In this document: positions 31,330 through 39,200 of the stretch, piece after piece
Layout of the letters: each line of letters begins with the position of its first letter
Position numbering within the stretch: the first letter of the stretch is position 1
From: Streptosporangiaceae bacterium
Lineage (GTDB): Bacteria > Actinomycetota > Actinomycetes > Streptosporangiales > Streptosporangiaceae
Assembly: GCA_019245115.1 (NCBI GenBank)
Contig: JAFARZ010000040.1
Span: forward strand, 1 to 48,128
Length of the DNA stretch: 48,128 bases
Direction: 5' to 3'
Made by a program: the position numbers and the translations under genes
The notes under the pieces: model-generated
The model's input: only the letters and a program-made list of their open reading frames with translations
Database searches by the model: none
Told to the model about the DNA's origin: nothing

Positions 31330-31661
31330 CAGGCGTCCGGAGCCAGTGCGTCAAGATGCGCGAACATGTCGTCAGCCGACTCGTGCGCCGTTCCCTGCCC
31401 GGACGTGATCTCTTCGTCTGCCTCGCGTTCCCCGGCCAGCCACTGCGGGGTGAAGAACCAGGCTTGATCGGTCGGGATGGACACGTAGCCGCGTACCGTG
31501 ATCGTCCCGTCGTCGTGGACGGCGAACTCCACCTCGTCGCCCTCGCTGATGTGCAGCGCTCGCCTGATCTCTTCGGGCAGTGTCAGCTGCGCTTTGGGCC
31601 GCACCTTCACCCGGGCGCTGACGATGGGTTCCGGTTCGATTTTGGCGGCAGGAACGCCCAC
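31329..31661 (-). CDS. AbrB/SpoVT-family antitoxin
   Basis: A 110-residue protein with a swapped-hairpin AbrB DNA-binding domain at residues about 12-55 (RVKVRPKAQLTLPEEIRRAL, then EGDEVEFAVHDDGTITVRGY) and an acidic C-terminal tail (residues 75-110) that probably neutralises the basic toxin encoded next. GTG 31661 has GAAGGGG upstream. Paired with the downstream toxin, it forms a type II module that most likely represses its own promoter. Confidence 0.8.
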   Translation of the reverse strand: MGVPAAKIEPEPIVSARVKVRPKAQLTLPEEIRRALHISEGDEVEFAVHDDGTITVRGYVSIPTDQAWFFTPQWLAGEREADEEITSGQGTAHESADDMFAHLDALAPDA

Positions 31662-32004
31662 GGCAACCCCTTCGGACTCCGATTTTCCGACAATCCAACT
31701 CTATCAGGTCGGCGGCCCATCACCGGACTTGCTGCAGCTCTCCTTGCCACAGCCAGCGGCGTATCGGTCCCAGAAACGACCCAGCGCGCACCACGATTCC
31801 CCTCCTGCTCGGCCTGGTACAGGCCGACGCGGATACCGCTACCATCAACGGCCACATGTACCGTGACCTGCCGAGCCGCTGCACCAGGTCGACGCCGTGC
31901 TGGAGGCCAGCTTCCACCCTGACCGCACCGGCCGTGGCCACCTGCGGATCCAGTCCTTGGCCGCCAGCGCCGACCCGCACGCGGCTGGAGGGCAGACTGG
32001 GAGC
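31662..32004. other. Gap between the toxin-antitoxin operon and rsmD
   Basis: The right part (31802-31985) is the 3' fragment of the broken ABC ATPase gene. The left part (31662-31801) should hold the antitoxin promoter and contains CCGAC (31687-31691) and GTCGG (31708-31712), an inverted repeat 16 bp apart that could be the autoregulatory operator. No other gene is visible. The rsmD start is preceded by TGGGAG. Confidence 0.5.
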
Positions 32005-32583
32005 ATGACACGGGTCATCGCTGGTGAGGCCGGCGGGCGGCGGCTCGCCGTACCGGCGGGGCGGGACACCCGGCCCACCAGCGACCGCGCCCGCGAGGGG
32101 CTGTTCGCCAGCATCTCCTCCATCGTCGGCCCGCTGGCCGGCAAGCGGGTGCTCGATTTGTACGCGGGCTCGGGCGCGGTCGGGCTCGAGGCCCTGTCCC
32201 GGGGTGCTGAGCACGTCCTCCTGGTTGAGTCGGGCGCCGCCGCGCTGCGCGTCATCAAGGCGAACGTCGGGTCGCTCGGCCTGCCCGGGGCCGAAGTCGC
32301 CGCTGACCGGGTCGAGCGCCTGCTCGCCCGCGGCCCGGGCGGCTCACGGCAGCCGTATGACATCGTCTTCGCCGACCCGCCCTACGCCCTGCCGGACACC
32401 GCGGTCGCGGCCATGCTGAGCGCGCTGGCCGCTGACCGCTGGCTGCGGCCCGGCGCGCTGGTGATCGTGGAGCGGGCCAGCCGGTCGGAGCCGCTGCGAT
32501 GGCCGCCGCCGTACCAACCGGACAGGGCGCGCAGGTACGGGGAGGCGACGTTCTGGTACGGTCTCGCCCCAGGAGCGCAATGA
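32005..32583 (+). CDS. rsmD: 16S rRNA (guanine966-N2)-methyltransferase
   Basis: Methylates G966 of 16S rRNA in the 30S subunit. 192 aa. Signatures: MTRVIAGEAGGRRLAVPAG, RPTSDRAREGLFASI, SAM-binding VLDLYAGSGAVGLEALSRGA and the catalytic DPPY (IVFADPPYALPD). ATG 32005 is chosen because it opens the family N-terminus and GGGAG lies before it; the frame extends upstream only through the ABC pseudogene. coaD follows 43 bp after its stop, the conserved rsmD-coaD pair. Confidence 0.95.
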   Translation: MTRVIAGEAGGRRLAVPAGRDTRPTSDRAREGLFASISSIVGPLAGKRVLDLYAGSGAVGLEALSRGAEHVLLVESGAAALRVIKANVGSLGLPGAEVAADRVERLLARGPGGSRQPYDIVFADPPYALPDTAVAAMLSALAADRWLRPGALVIVERASRSEPLRWPPPYQPDRARRYGEATFWYGLAPGAQ

Positions 32584-32626
32584 GCGCACACCAGTGAGCG
32601 TTTGGTCCGAGCGAAGGGTGGAGCGC

Positions 32627-33124
32627 GTGTACCGCGTCGTATGTCCGGGTTCCTTTGACCCGGTGACCAACGGCCACCTCGACATCATCGGCCGTGCCGC
32701 TGGCCTGTACGACGAGGTCGTGGTCGCGGTGCTGATCAACGTCACCAAGCAGGGCCTGTTCACGGTCGATGAACGGGTCGAGATGCTGAACGAAGTCACC
32801 CGCCGGTACGGCAACGTCCGGGTCGAGAAGTTCCACGGCCTGCTGGTGGACTTCTGCGCCGCCAACGGGATCAGCGCGGTGATCAAGGGTCTGCGCGCCG
32901 TCAGCGACTTCGAGTACGAGATGCAGATGGCGCAGATGAACTACCGGATGGCCAAGGTGGAGACGCTGTTCATGACCACCAATCCGCTCTACTCGTTCCT
33001 GCGGTCAAGCCTGGTGAAGGAGATCGCCAAGTACGGCGGGGATGTGAGCGGGCTGGTTCCCGAACTCGTCCTGGGCCGTCTCCGCGAGCGCCTGGCGCAG
33101 GAATCTCCCCCTGGCCAGGAATAG
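32627..33124 (+). CDS. coaD: Phosphopantetheine adenylyltransferase
   Basis: Penultimate enzyme of coenzyme A synthesis: ATP plus 4'-phosphopantetheine gives dephospho-CoA. 165 aa. The nucleotidyltransferase motif is T14-N-G-H17 (GSFDPVTNGHLDIIGRA); later motifs are KGLRAVSDFEYEMQMAQMN and the ISSS-like FLRSSLVKEIAKYGGDVSGL. GTG 32627 (VYRVVCPGSFDP) matches the family N-terminus and has GGGTGGAG before it; GTG 32594 would add 11 residues. Confidence 0.95.
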   Translation: MYRVVCPGSFDPVTNGHLDIIGRAAGLYDEVVVAVLINVTKQGLFTVDERVEMLNEVTRRYGNVRVEKFHGLLVDFCAANGISAVIKGLRAVSDFEYEMQMAQMNYRMAKVETLFMTTNPLYSFLRSSLVKEIAKYGGDVSGLVPELVLGRLRERLAQESPPGQE

Positions 33125-33142
33125 CATCCCTATCACGTCGGG

Positions 33143-33171
33143 TTGGGGTTAGTGTAGACCGCCGGTAGGCT
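33143..33171 (+). promoter_or_regulatory. Possible promoter for yceD-rpmF-rnc-mutM
   Basis: -35 TTGGGG (33143-33148), 17-bp spacer, -10 TAGGCT (33166-33171), about 30 bp before the yceD start. The -10 fits the actinobacterial TAG-rich form; the -35 is only half conserved. Assigned by position and spacing only. Confidence 0.45.
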
Positions 33172-33208
33172 AGGCGATCAGTTCCGAAACCCACACTGAT
33201 AAACTGTC

Positions 33209-33814
33209 ATGCCCAGTACTCGCACGACCCCATCAAGCCCGCGTGGCGCGCTCGTCTTCGACTTGCGTTCGCTCAGCCGCCAGGCTGGTTCGGCGCGCGC
33301 GCAAACGCGAATCGTCCCGGCTCCCGCGGACCTGCGGCTCGAGCTCGTCAGCGTGCCCGAGGGCAGCGATGTCGAGCTGAACTTGAAGTTCGAGGCGGTG
33401 ACCGAGGGCGTACTTGTCACTGGATCGGCGACCGCGCCGGTGGCGGGTGAATGCGCCCGCTGCCTGGGGCCGGTAACCGACACGGTGGCGGTCACTTTCG
33501 TCGAGCTGTACCGGTACCCCGAGGACCGGCCGAAAGGCCGGCGCCCGGAGACCGGGCACTCGGAACCAGTATCGGAGGAGCCGACGGACGACGACGAGCG
33601 GTTCCTCGACGGCGACTTGCTTGACTTGGAGCCCGCGTTCCGCGATGCGGTGGTGCTGGCGCTGCCGATGTCACCGCTGTGCCGGGAGGACTGCCCGGGG
33701 CTGTGCGTCGAGTGCGGCGTGCCGCTGGCCGATGCGGGTCCCGGGCACACACATGAAGGACTGCCGGACCCGAGGTGGGCCGCGCTGAAGAACCTACAAC
33801 CAAAGGAGGGCTGA
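33209..33814 (+). CDS. YceD/DUF177 family protein
   Basis: A 201-residue protein of the DUF177 family, almost always encoded just before rpmF and implicated in accumulation of 23S rRNA or of L32. Signatures: [16 protein letters not shown], the zinc-like CARC in [16 protein letters not shown], and the C-terminal [16 protein letters not shown] cluster with four cysteines. It ends one base before the rpmF start, so the two are coupled. A Pro/Arg/Glu-rich insertion lies at about residues 105-125. Confidence 0.92.
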   Translation: MPSTRTTPSSPRGALVFDLRSLSRQAGSARAQTRIVPAPADLRLELVSVPEGSDVELNLKFEAVTEGVLVTGSATAPVAGECARCLGPVTDTVAVTFVELYRYPEDRPKGRRPETGHSEPVSEEPTDDDERFLDGDLLDLEPAFRDAVVLALPMSPLCREDCPGLCVECGVPLADAGPGHTHEGLPDPRWAALKNLQPKEG

Positions 33815-33815
33815 C

Positions 33816-33995
33816 GTGGCGGTTCCCAAGCGGAGGATGTCCCGCAGCAACACACGGTCGCGCCGCTCGAACTGGAAGGCCACCGCGGTGCCGTTGGTGA
33901 GCTGCCCGCAGTGCCACGACCCCAAGCTGCCGCATCTGGCTTGCCCGACGTGCGGTACCTACCGGCGCCGGCAGGTCATCGAGCCATCGGCCTGA
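33816..33995 (+). CDS. rpmF: 50S ribosomal protein L32
   Basis: A 59-residue ribosomal protein, starting at GTG 33816 ([20 protein letters not shown]) with the strong site AAAGGAGGG four bases upstream. It is the zinc-binding form: CPQC and CPTC pairs ([20 protein letters not shown]). It ends QVIEPSA. It lies in the yceD-rpmF-rnc order found across bacteria. Confidence 0.96.
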   Translation: MAVPKRRMSRSNTRSRRSNWKATAVPLVSCPQCHDPKLPHLACPTCGTYRRRQVIEPSA

Positions 33996-34081
33996 ACGCT
34001 CAAGACACCACAGTTGACGCTAAAACGGTTAAATACACCAGGCAGCGGGGCATTATCAGCGAGTGCTGGGAGGAGGACGCG

Positions 34082-34828
34082 GTGGGCGTCATAAGCCAGT
34101 CACCCGGTGGCGGAGTGAACGCTAACGGGGACCCTGCTGAGCTGCTGCGCGTTCTCGGCGTGTCGATCGTTCCCGATTCCATGGAGCGCGCGCTTACGCA
34201 CCGGTCCTACGCCTACGAGAACGGCAACCTGCCCACGAACGAGCGGCTGGAGTTCCTTGGCGATTCCGTGCTCGGCCTGGTGGTAACCGACACGCTGTAC
34301 CGCGGCTACCCGAACCTGCCCGAGGGGCAGTTGGCCAAGCTGCGTGCCGCCGTCGTCCAGATGGGCGCGCTCGCCGAGGTGGCCCGGGGCCTCAACCTGG
34401 GCGCGTTCATCCGGCTCGGCAAGGGCGAGGAAGTGACCGGTGGCCGGGACAAGGGCTCGATCCTGGCCGACACGCTGGAGGCCGTGATAGGCGCGGTCTA
34501 CATCGACTGCGGACTGGACGAGGCGACCAGGCTGGTTCATCGCCTGTTCGATCCGGTCATCGAGCACGCCGCGCGCCTGGGCGCCGGGCTCGACTGGAAG
34601 ACCTCGCTCCAGGAGCTCACCGCCGTCTGGATGCTCGGCGTGCCCGAGTACCAGGTCGAGGAGAGCGGACCCGATCACCAGAAGTCATTTAGTGCCGTGG
34701 TCCGGGTCGGCGGCCGGGTCCTGGGTTCCGGCGAGGGCCGCACGAAGAAGGCGGCCGAGCAGCAGGCCGCCGAGGCGGCCTGGAACACGATCAGCGCTGA
34801 AACCGCCAGCGGCGAGCAGCCGAGCTAA
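34082..34828 (+). CDS. rnc: Ribonuclease III
   Basis: Double-strand-specific endoribonuclease that processes rRNA precursors and structured mRNAs. 248 aa. The catalytic signature is [20 protein letters not shown], with the second acidic site in [15 protein letters not shown]. The C-terminal dsRNA-binding domain starts at [13 protein letters not shown] and ends [18 protein letters not shown] 34082 is chosen since GGGAGGAGG lies six bases before it; the frame is open further left to 33911 but that part overlaps rpmF and has no homology. mutM follows 8 bp later. Confidence 0.95.
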   Translation: MGVISQSPGGGVNANGDPAELLRVLGVSIVPDSMERALTHRSYAYENGNLPTNERLEFLGDSVLGLVVTDTLYRGYPNLPEGQLAKLRAAVVQMGALAEVARGLNLGAFIRLGKGEEVTGGRDKGSILADTLEAVIGAVYIDCGLDEATRLVHRLFDPVIEHAARLGAGLDWKTSLQELTAVWMLGVPEYQVEESGPDHQKSFSAVVRVGGRVLGSGEGRTKKAAEQQAAEAAWNTISAETASGEQPS

Positions 34829-34836
34829 GCCCGCAC

Positions 34837-35688
34837 ATGCCTGAGCTGCCCGAGGTGGAGACGGTCCGTCGCGGCCTTGAGCGCCACGTGGTCGGCCGGA
34901 CCATCGAGACCGTGACGGTCCTGCACCCTCGCGCCATCCGCCGCCACCTGGCCGGTCCGGCCGATTTCACGGCCGCGCTGGAGGGCCGTCCGTTCGATGG
35001 AGCCAGGCGGCGCGGTAAGTACCTGTGGCTGTCCGTAGGCGAGGACGCGCTGCTCGCCCACCTGGGCATGAGCGGCCAGTTGCTCGTCATCGATGGCGGC
35101 CAGCCGCTCGGCCCGCACGTCCGGGTGGCGTTCACGTTCAAAGACGGCGGCCCCGATCTGCGGTTCACCGATCAGCGGACGTTCGGTCACATGACCTTCG
35201 TCCGGGACGGCGCAGAACTGCCCGCGCCGATCGCGCACATCGCCCCGGACCCGTTCGAGCCGTCCTTCGACGCGAAGGCCCTGGCCCGTAAGCTCAAAGC
35301 CCGTCATACCGGGATCAAGCGTGCGCTCCTCGATCAGTCGCTGATCAGCGGCGTCGGGAACATCTACGCCGACGAGGCGTTGTGGCGAGCCGGGCTGCAC
35401 TGGGCCCGGCCCACCGAGAGCCTCACCGGCCCGCAGGTCAGCCGGCTGCTGGACGCCGTCCGCGAGGTTCTCGGCGAGGCCCTGTCGGTGGGCGGCACGA
35501 GCTTTGACAGCCTCTACGTCAACGTCAACGGGGAGAGCGGCTACTTCGAGCGGTCCCTGGCCGTCTACGGCCGGGAGGGCCTGGCGTGCCGCAGGTGCGG
35601 GACGCAGGTCCGGCGCGACCCATTCATGAACCGGTCGTCCTACAGTTGCCCGGGCTGCCAGCCCCGGCCCCGCCGTGCCCGCTTCTGA
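34837..35688 (+). CDS. mutM: Formamidopyrimidine-DNA glycosylase
   Basis: Base-excision repair enzyme that removes 8-oxoguanine and cleaves the AP site. 283 aa. The N-terminus [15 protein letters not shown] carries the catalytic Pro and Glu after loss of Met; [11 protein letters not shown] and [20 protein letters not shown] are the DNA-binding helix-two-turn-helix region. The C-terminal zinc finger is CRRC, then CPGC ([11 protein letters not shown]). The rnc-mutM-smc order is conserved in actinobacteria. Confidence 0.96.
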   Translation: MPELPEVETVRRGLERHVVGRTIETVTVLHPRAIRRHLAGPADFTAALEGRPFDGARRRGKYLWLSVGEDALLAHLGMSGQLLVIDGGQPLGPHVRVAFTFKDGGPDLRFTDQRTFGHMTFVRDGAELPAPIAHIAPDPFEPSFDAKALARKLKARHTGIKRALLDQSLISGVGNIYADEALWRAGLHWARPTESLTGPQVSRLLDAVREVLGEALSVGGTSFDSLYVNVNGESGYFERSLAVYGREGLACRRCGTQVRRDPFMNRSSYSCPGCQPRPRRARF

Positions 35689-35712
35689 CCCTCCCTTCCC
35701 TCCGTTAATTAC

Positions 35713-35742
35713 TGGCACAAAAGCCTTATCCTGTCGTATAAT
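35713..35742 (+). promoter_or_regulatory. Probable promoter with consensus -10
   Basis: A perfect TATAAT (35737-35742) stands out in this GC-rich sequence; TGGCAC (35713-35718) lies 18 bp upstream as a possible -35. It sits 25 bp after mutM and about 130 bp before the small coiled-coil gene, so it would give that gene a long leader. No known riboswitch was recognised in the leader. Confidence 0.55.
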
Positions 35743-35873
35743 CAACTTGGGCACCCCGCCAACTTGACCAGGAAACGCCAGGGTGGGACCCTAGTACGTG
35801 TTGATTGCGCGCGACTGCGCGTGTGCTAGCTATTGGCCCACTCTGGTCACTCAGCGTGGAGGACCTTAACATC

Positions 35874-36065
35874 ATGGCGAAGGCTCTATTCGGCCACGTT
35901 GGCGGTCCCGATCCCCGCATGGTATCCGAGATGCGCCGCCTCCAGCAGCGTGTGCGGGACCTGGAAGCCGAACTTGTTCGGCTCCAGGAAGCGAACGACG
36001 CGCTTGCGGCGGATGCGGATCACGATGGCATGCTGGTGCCGGACCGCGAACCGGCGCTCGCCTGA
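35874..36065 (+). CDS. Small coiled-coil protein between mutM and smc
   Basis: A 63-residue protein: MAKALFGHVGGPDPRMVSEM, then a heptad-patterned helix (LQQRVRDLEAELVRLQEAND) and an acidic end. I recall similar short proteins starting MAKALLGYVG in other actinomycetes; the function is not known. GGAGG lies eleven bases before ATG 35874. Leu at heptad spacing over about 30 residues suggests a dimeric coiled coil. A terminator follows at 36112-36140, so it is probably a single-gene transcript. Confidence 0.82.
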   Translation: MAKALFGHVGGPDPRMVSEMRRLQQRVRDLEAELVRLQEANDALAADADHDGMLVPDREPALA

Positions 36066-36111
36066 CCGACGTCGGCAGGACGAGGCAAACAAACACCGTT
36101 AGGAAACGAAC

Positions 36112-36140
36112 TAGGGGCGGCGACCGCATCGGCGCCCCTA
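36112..36140 (+). terminator. Rho-independent-type terminator after the coiled-coil gene
   Basis: TAGGGGCG (36112-36119) pairs with CGCCCCTA (36133-36140) over 8 bp with a 13-nt loop, followed by the T-rich TCTTCGTT. It lies 47 bp after the stop and 84 bp before smc. Confidence 0.75.
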
Positions 36141-36223
36141 TCTTCGTTGGCCCCAACGCGTCGTTTTACGCATGGCCGCCGCACGGGGCGGTAAGGTGCG
36201 TGGAGCGGAAGGAGGGGCTGCGC

Positions 36224-39200
36224 GTGTACCTGAAGAGCCTCACCCTGCGCGGCTTCAAGTCGTTCGCCTCCGCCACAACGCTCCGGCTTGAGCCCGGCAT
36301 CACCTGCGTCGTGGGGCCGAACGGCTCCGGCAAATCCAACATCGTGGACGCGTTGTCCTGGGTGATGGGCGAGCAGGGGGCGAAGTCGCTGCGGGGCGGC
36401 AAGATGGAGGACGTAGTCTTCGCGGGCACCACCTCCCGTCCGCCGCTCGGTCGTGCCGAGGTGACGCTCACGATCGACAACAGCGATGGCGCCCTGCCGA
36501 TCGAATACTCCGAGGTGACGATCAGCCGCCTGATGTTCCGCTCCGGGCAGAGCGAGTACGCGATCAACGGGAATCACTGCCGGCTGCTCGATGTCCAGGA
36601 ACTGCTGTCCGACTCCGGCCTCGGCCGTGAGATGCACGTCATCGTCGGTCAGGGGCAGCTCGACGACATCCTGCACTCCGGCCCGGAGGCGCGCCGGGCG
36701 CTGATCGAGGAAGCGGCCGGCGTGCTCAAGCACCGTAAGCGCAAGGAAAAAGCGCTCCGCAAGCTTGAGGCGATGCAGGCCAACCTGACCCGGCTGGTGG
36801 ACCTCACCGCCGAGCTGAGCCGTCGCCTGAAGCCGCTGGGCCGCCAGGCCGAGGTGGCCCGCAAGGCCGCCGTCATCCAGGCCGAGCTGCGAGATGCCAG
36901 GCTCCGGCTGCTCGCCGACGACTATGTCACGCTGGCCGGCAAGCTCCAGCGCGACGAGGCCGACGAAGCCGCGATCGTGGCCAGACGCGCCGCGCTCGAA
37001 TTCGAGGTCACCAACGCGCGATCCGCGGAGACCGAGCTGGATCGTGCCGCCCAGGAGGCGCAGGCCCAGCTGGCTCGCGCCCAGCAGACCTGGTTCGCGC
37101 TCTCGTCGGCGGCCGAGCGCCTGCGCGGTACGCAGAACCTGGCCGCGCAGCGGCACGCGCTGCTGGCCGAGGAACGCGACGACAGCCGGCCCGGCCGTGA
37201 CCCGGACGAACTGGACCGGCAGGCCGCCGAGCTGCGGGCCGAGGAGGAGACGCTGGCCACCCGGCTCACCGCCGGCCGGGATGTGCTGGCCGCCGCGGTC
37301 GCCGAGCGGAGCGCGGCGGAGGCGCAGCTGGCCGCTATCGAACGCCGGCTGGCCGAGGGGGCCAAGGCGGCGGCCGCCCGCGCTCAGCGCGTGGCGCGGC
37401 TGCGTGAGCAGGTCGGCGCGGCCAGCAGCCGCTGCTCGGCCGCCCAGGAGGAGATAGACCGCCTGACCGCCGCCGCGGCGCAGGCCCGCGGCCGGGCCGG
37501 TCGTGCCCAGCAGGAGTACGGCCAGGTCCAGGACCTCGACAGCGGCCGCGAGGAGGACCGTACCGGGCTGGCCGCCGCGCACGAGCAGGCCGCCGAGCTT
37601 CTGTCCCAATTGAGCGAACGGACGGTGGCTCTCCGTGCCGCGGAACGCGAGGCGGTAGCCGACCGGGCGGCCCTGCGTGCCCGCGCGGAAACCCTGGCCG
37701 ACGCCGCTCGCCGCGGTGCCGACGCGTCCCAGGCCCTGCTGAACGACCCCGCTCGCTTCGCCGGCGTGATCGGTTCTCTCGCCGACCACCTCGAGGTGGC
37801 CGAAGGTTACGAGGCCGCCATCGCCGCCGCCCTCGGCGCCGCCGCCGAAGCCATAGCCGTAACCGACATCGAAGCCGCCACCAGCATCCTGGCCACCCTC
37901 CGCCAGGAAGATTCCGGCCGCGCCACCCTAGCCATAACCACCCCCACCCCCCCAGCCACCCCAGCCCCCCACAGCCCTGTCACCGGCACTGACCACTCGG
38001 CCGCCGCGAGCACCTCCGTCCCCACAGGCACCGCGGCCCCCACAGCCCCCACAGCCCCCACTGCCCCCACAGCCCCCACAGCCCCCACGGCGACAAATCC
38101 GGAAATGTCGGGCGCGGCCGCCGGGCACAGCGCGGCCGCCCGCCCCTCTGACGCCGCATCGCCTTCTCGCGTGGAAAATAAGCGCCTCCCGGAAGAAAAG
38201 GCGCCGGTTTCCGGCGCCTTTTCTTCCGCAGGGCTCCAAAGTTCCGCAAAACTCAGCCTCCGCCACCCCGCAAGTCATGAAATGTCGAATTTGTCCAACG
38301 TGGCTAATGGGAGTGGTAGGTCAGTTGCGGCTAATGAGGCTGAGAAGGCTGCTGATGGCGACGGAACCCGCGAGGCTGCCGTGGCTGATGTGGCTGGCAG
38401 GGCTGCTGTGACTGACGGGGACGGGGCTGGCCGGGCTGCCGGGACCATCTTGGCCAAAGGGGCTGCTGTGGTCGGCCGGGCTACCGGGGCCGACGGGGTC
38501 GGCGGGACTATTGGGGCGGACAGGGTCGGCGGAGCTATTGGGGCCGATGGGGTTGATGGGGGTGGCGTTGCTGGTGGGGGGGTTTGGGCTGTTGAGGTGG
38601 TGCGGGCGGTTGACGGGGTGGCGGAAGCAGTCGGGGAACTGCTCCGCAATGTGGTGGTAGTGGATGATCTGGGGGAAGCAGGCCAGATCGTTCGTGATAA
38701 TGCGATTTTGAAGGTTGTGACGCGGAGCGGGGATGTGCTGGGCGCACGCTGGGCGCACGGCGGCGGGGCGCGGGCGCGGAGCGTGCTGGAGCTGCGGGCC
38801 GAGGCGGATGAGGCGGCGGCCAGGGTGGCCGACGTGGAACGGCGGTGCGAGGAGGCGGCGGCGGAACTGGCCGCGGCGGCGCAGGCCGAGAAGGCGGCGA
38901 AGGCGGCGGTGGCCGACGCTCAGGCCCGGCTGCACGAGGCGGACGCCGCGGCGGCGGAGATCTCGGGACGGCTGGGGCGCCTGGCCGGCGCGGCACGGGC
39001 CGGACGTGACGAAGCCGACCGGATCGACGCCTCCATCACCGCGGCCCGCAAGTCGGCCGAAGCCGATCTGGCCAAGCTGGCCCAGCTCAGGAGCCAACTA
39101 ACCGAGGCCGAGGCGGAACTGGAATCCGACGAAGCTCTGGACGCCGAGCCGGACGTCAGCCGCGAGGATCTCGCCGAGCGGTGCACCACCGCGCGGAACG

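Larger units (their letters stand above)
30771..31985 (+). pseudogene. ABC transporter ATPase gene, split by a toxin-antitoxin segment and frameshifted
   Basis: The 5' fragment (30771-30857) codes MAIIEIRGLAKRFGPTEAVS and continues to DLSFDVARG, a standard ABC ATPase start, then drifts into unrelated residues and stops at 30896. Homology resumes at about 31802 with LLLGLVQADADTATINGHMY, then shifts frame near 31872 and continues PLHQVDAVLEASFHPDRTGR to about 31985, just before rsmD. These are the segments that flank Walker A in MRP/CcmA-type exporters; Walker A itself and everything after the RTGR region are missing. Between the fragments lie about 940 bp with an AbrB/RelE module on the other strand. 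No permease gene remains. The gene is non-functional. Confidence 0.75.
37935..38585 (+). other. In-frame insertion splitting the SMC hinge
   Basis: This 650-bp block codes about 217 residues of Thr/Pro/Ala and then Gly/Ala/Val/Asp low complexity with no resemblance to SMC. It is built of a 9-bp repeat, a dispersed hairpin element flanked by 9-bp direct repeats, and a 27-bp repeat. From about 38290 the coding strand is G-rich with many T-ending codons (GCT, GTT, GGT), unlike the flanking gene, whose codons nearly all end in C or G. The composition marks it as foreign to smc. Confidence 0.85.

Noticed and set aside
36020..37789. Long leftward open frame opposite smc
   Set aside because: Composition is that of an antisense shadow of GC-rich coding DNA, with no recognisable motif; smc on the other strand is certain.
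38111..38160. GCGGCCGC-rich stretch in smc as a cloning-linker artefact
   Set aside because: The sites lie in a naturally GC-rich, in-frame region and the flanks are continuous with the repeat structure; no vector-like sequence was seen.
37935..38585. A frameshift or two separate genes in smc
   Set aside because: The second half of the hinge, the coil and the ATPase end continue in the same frame after the insertion, so no frameshift is needed.
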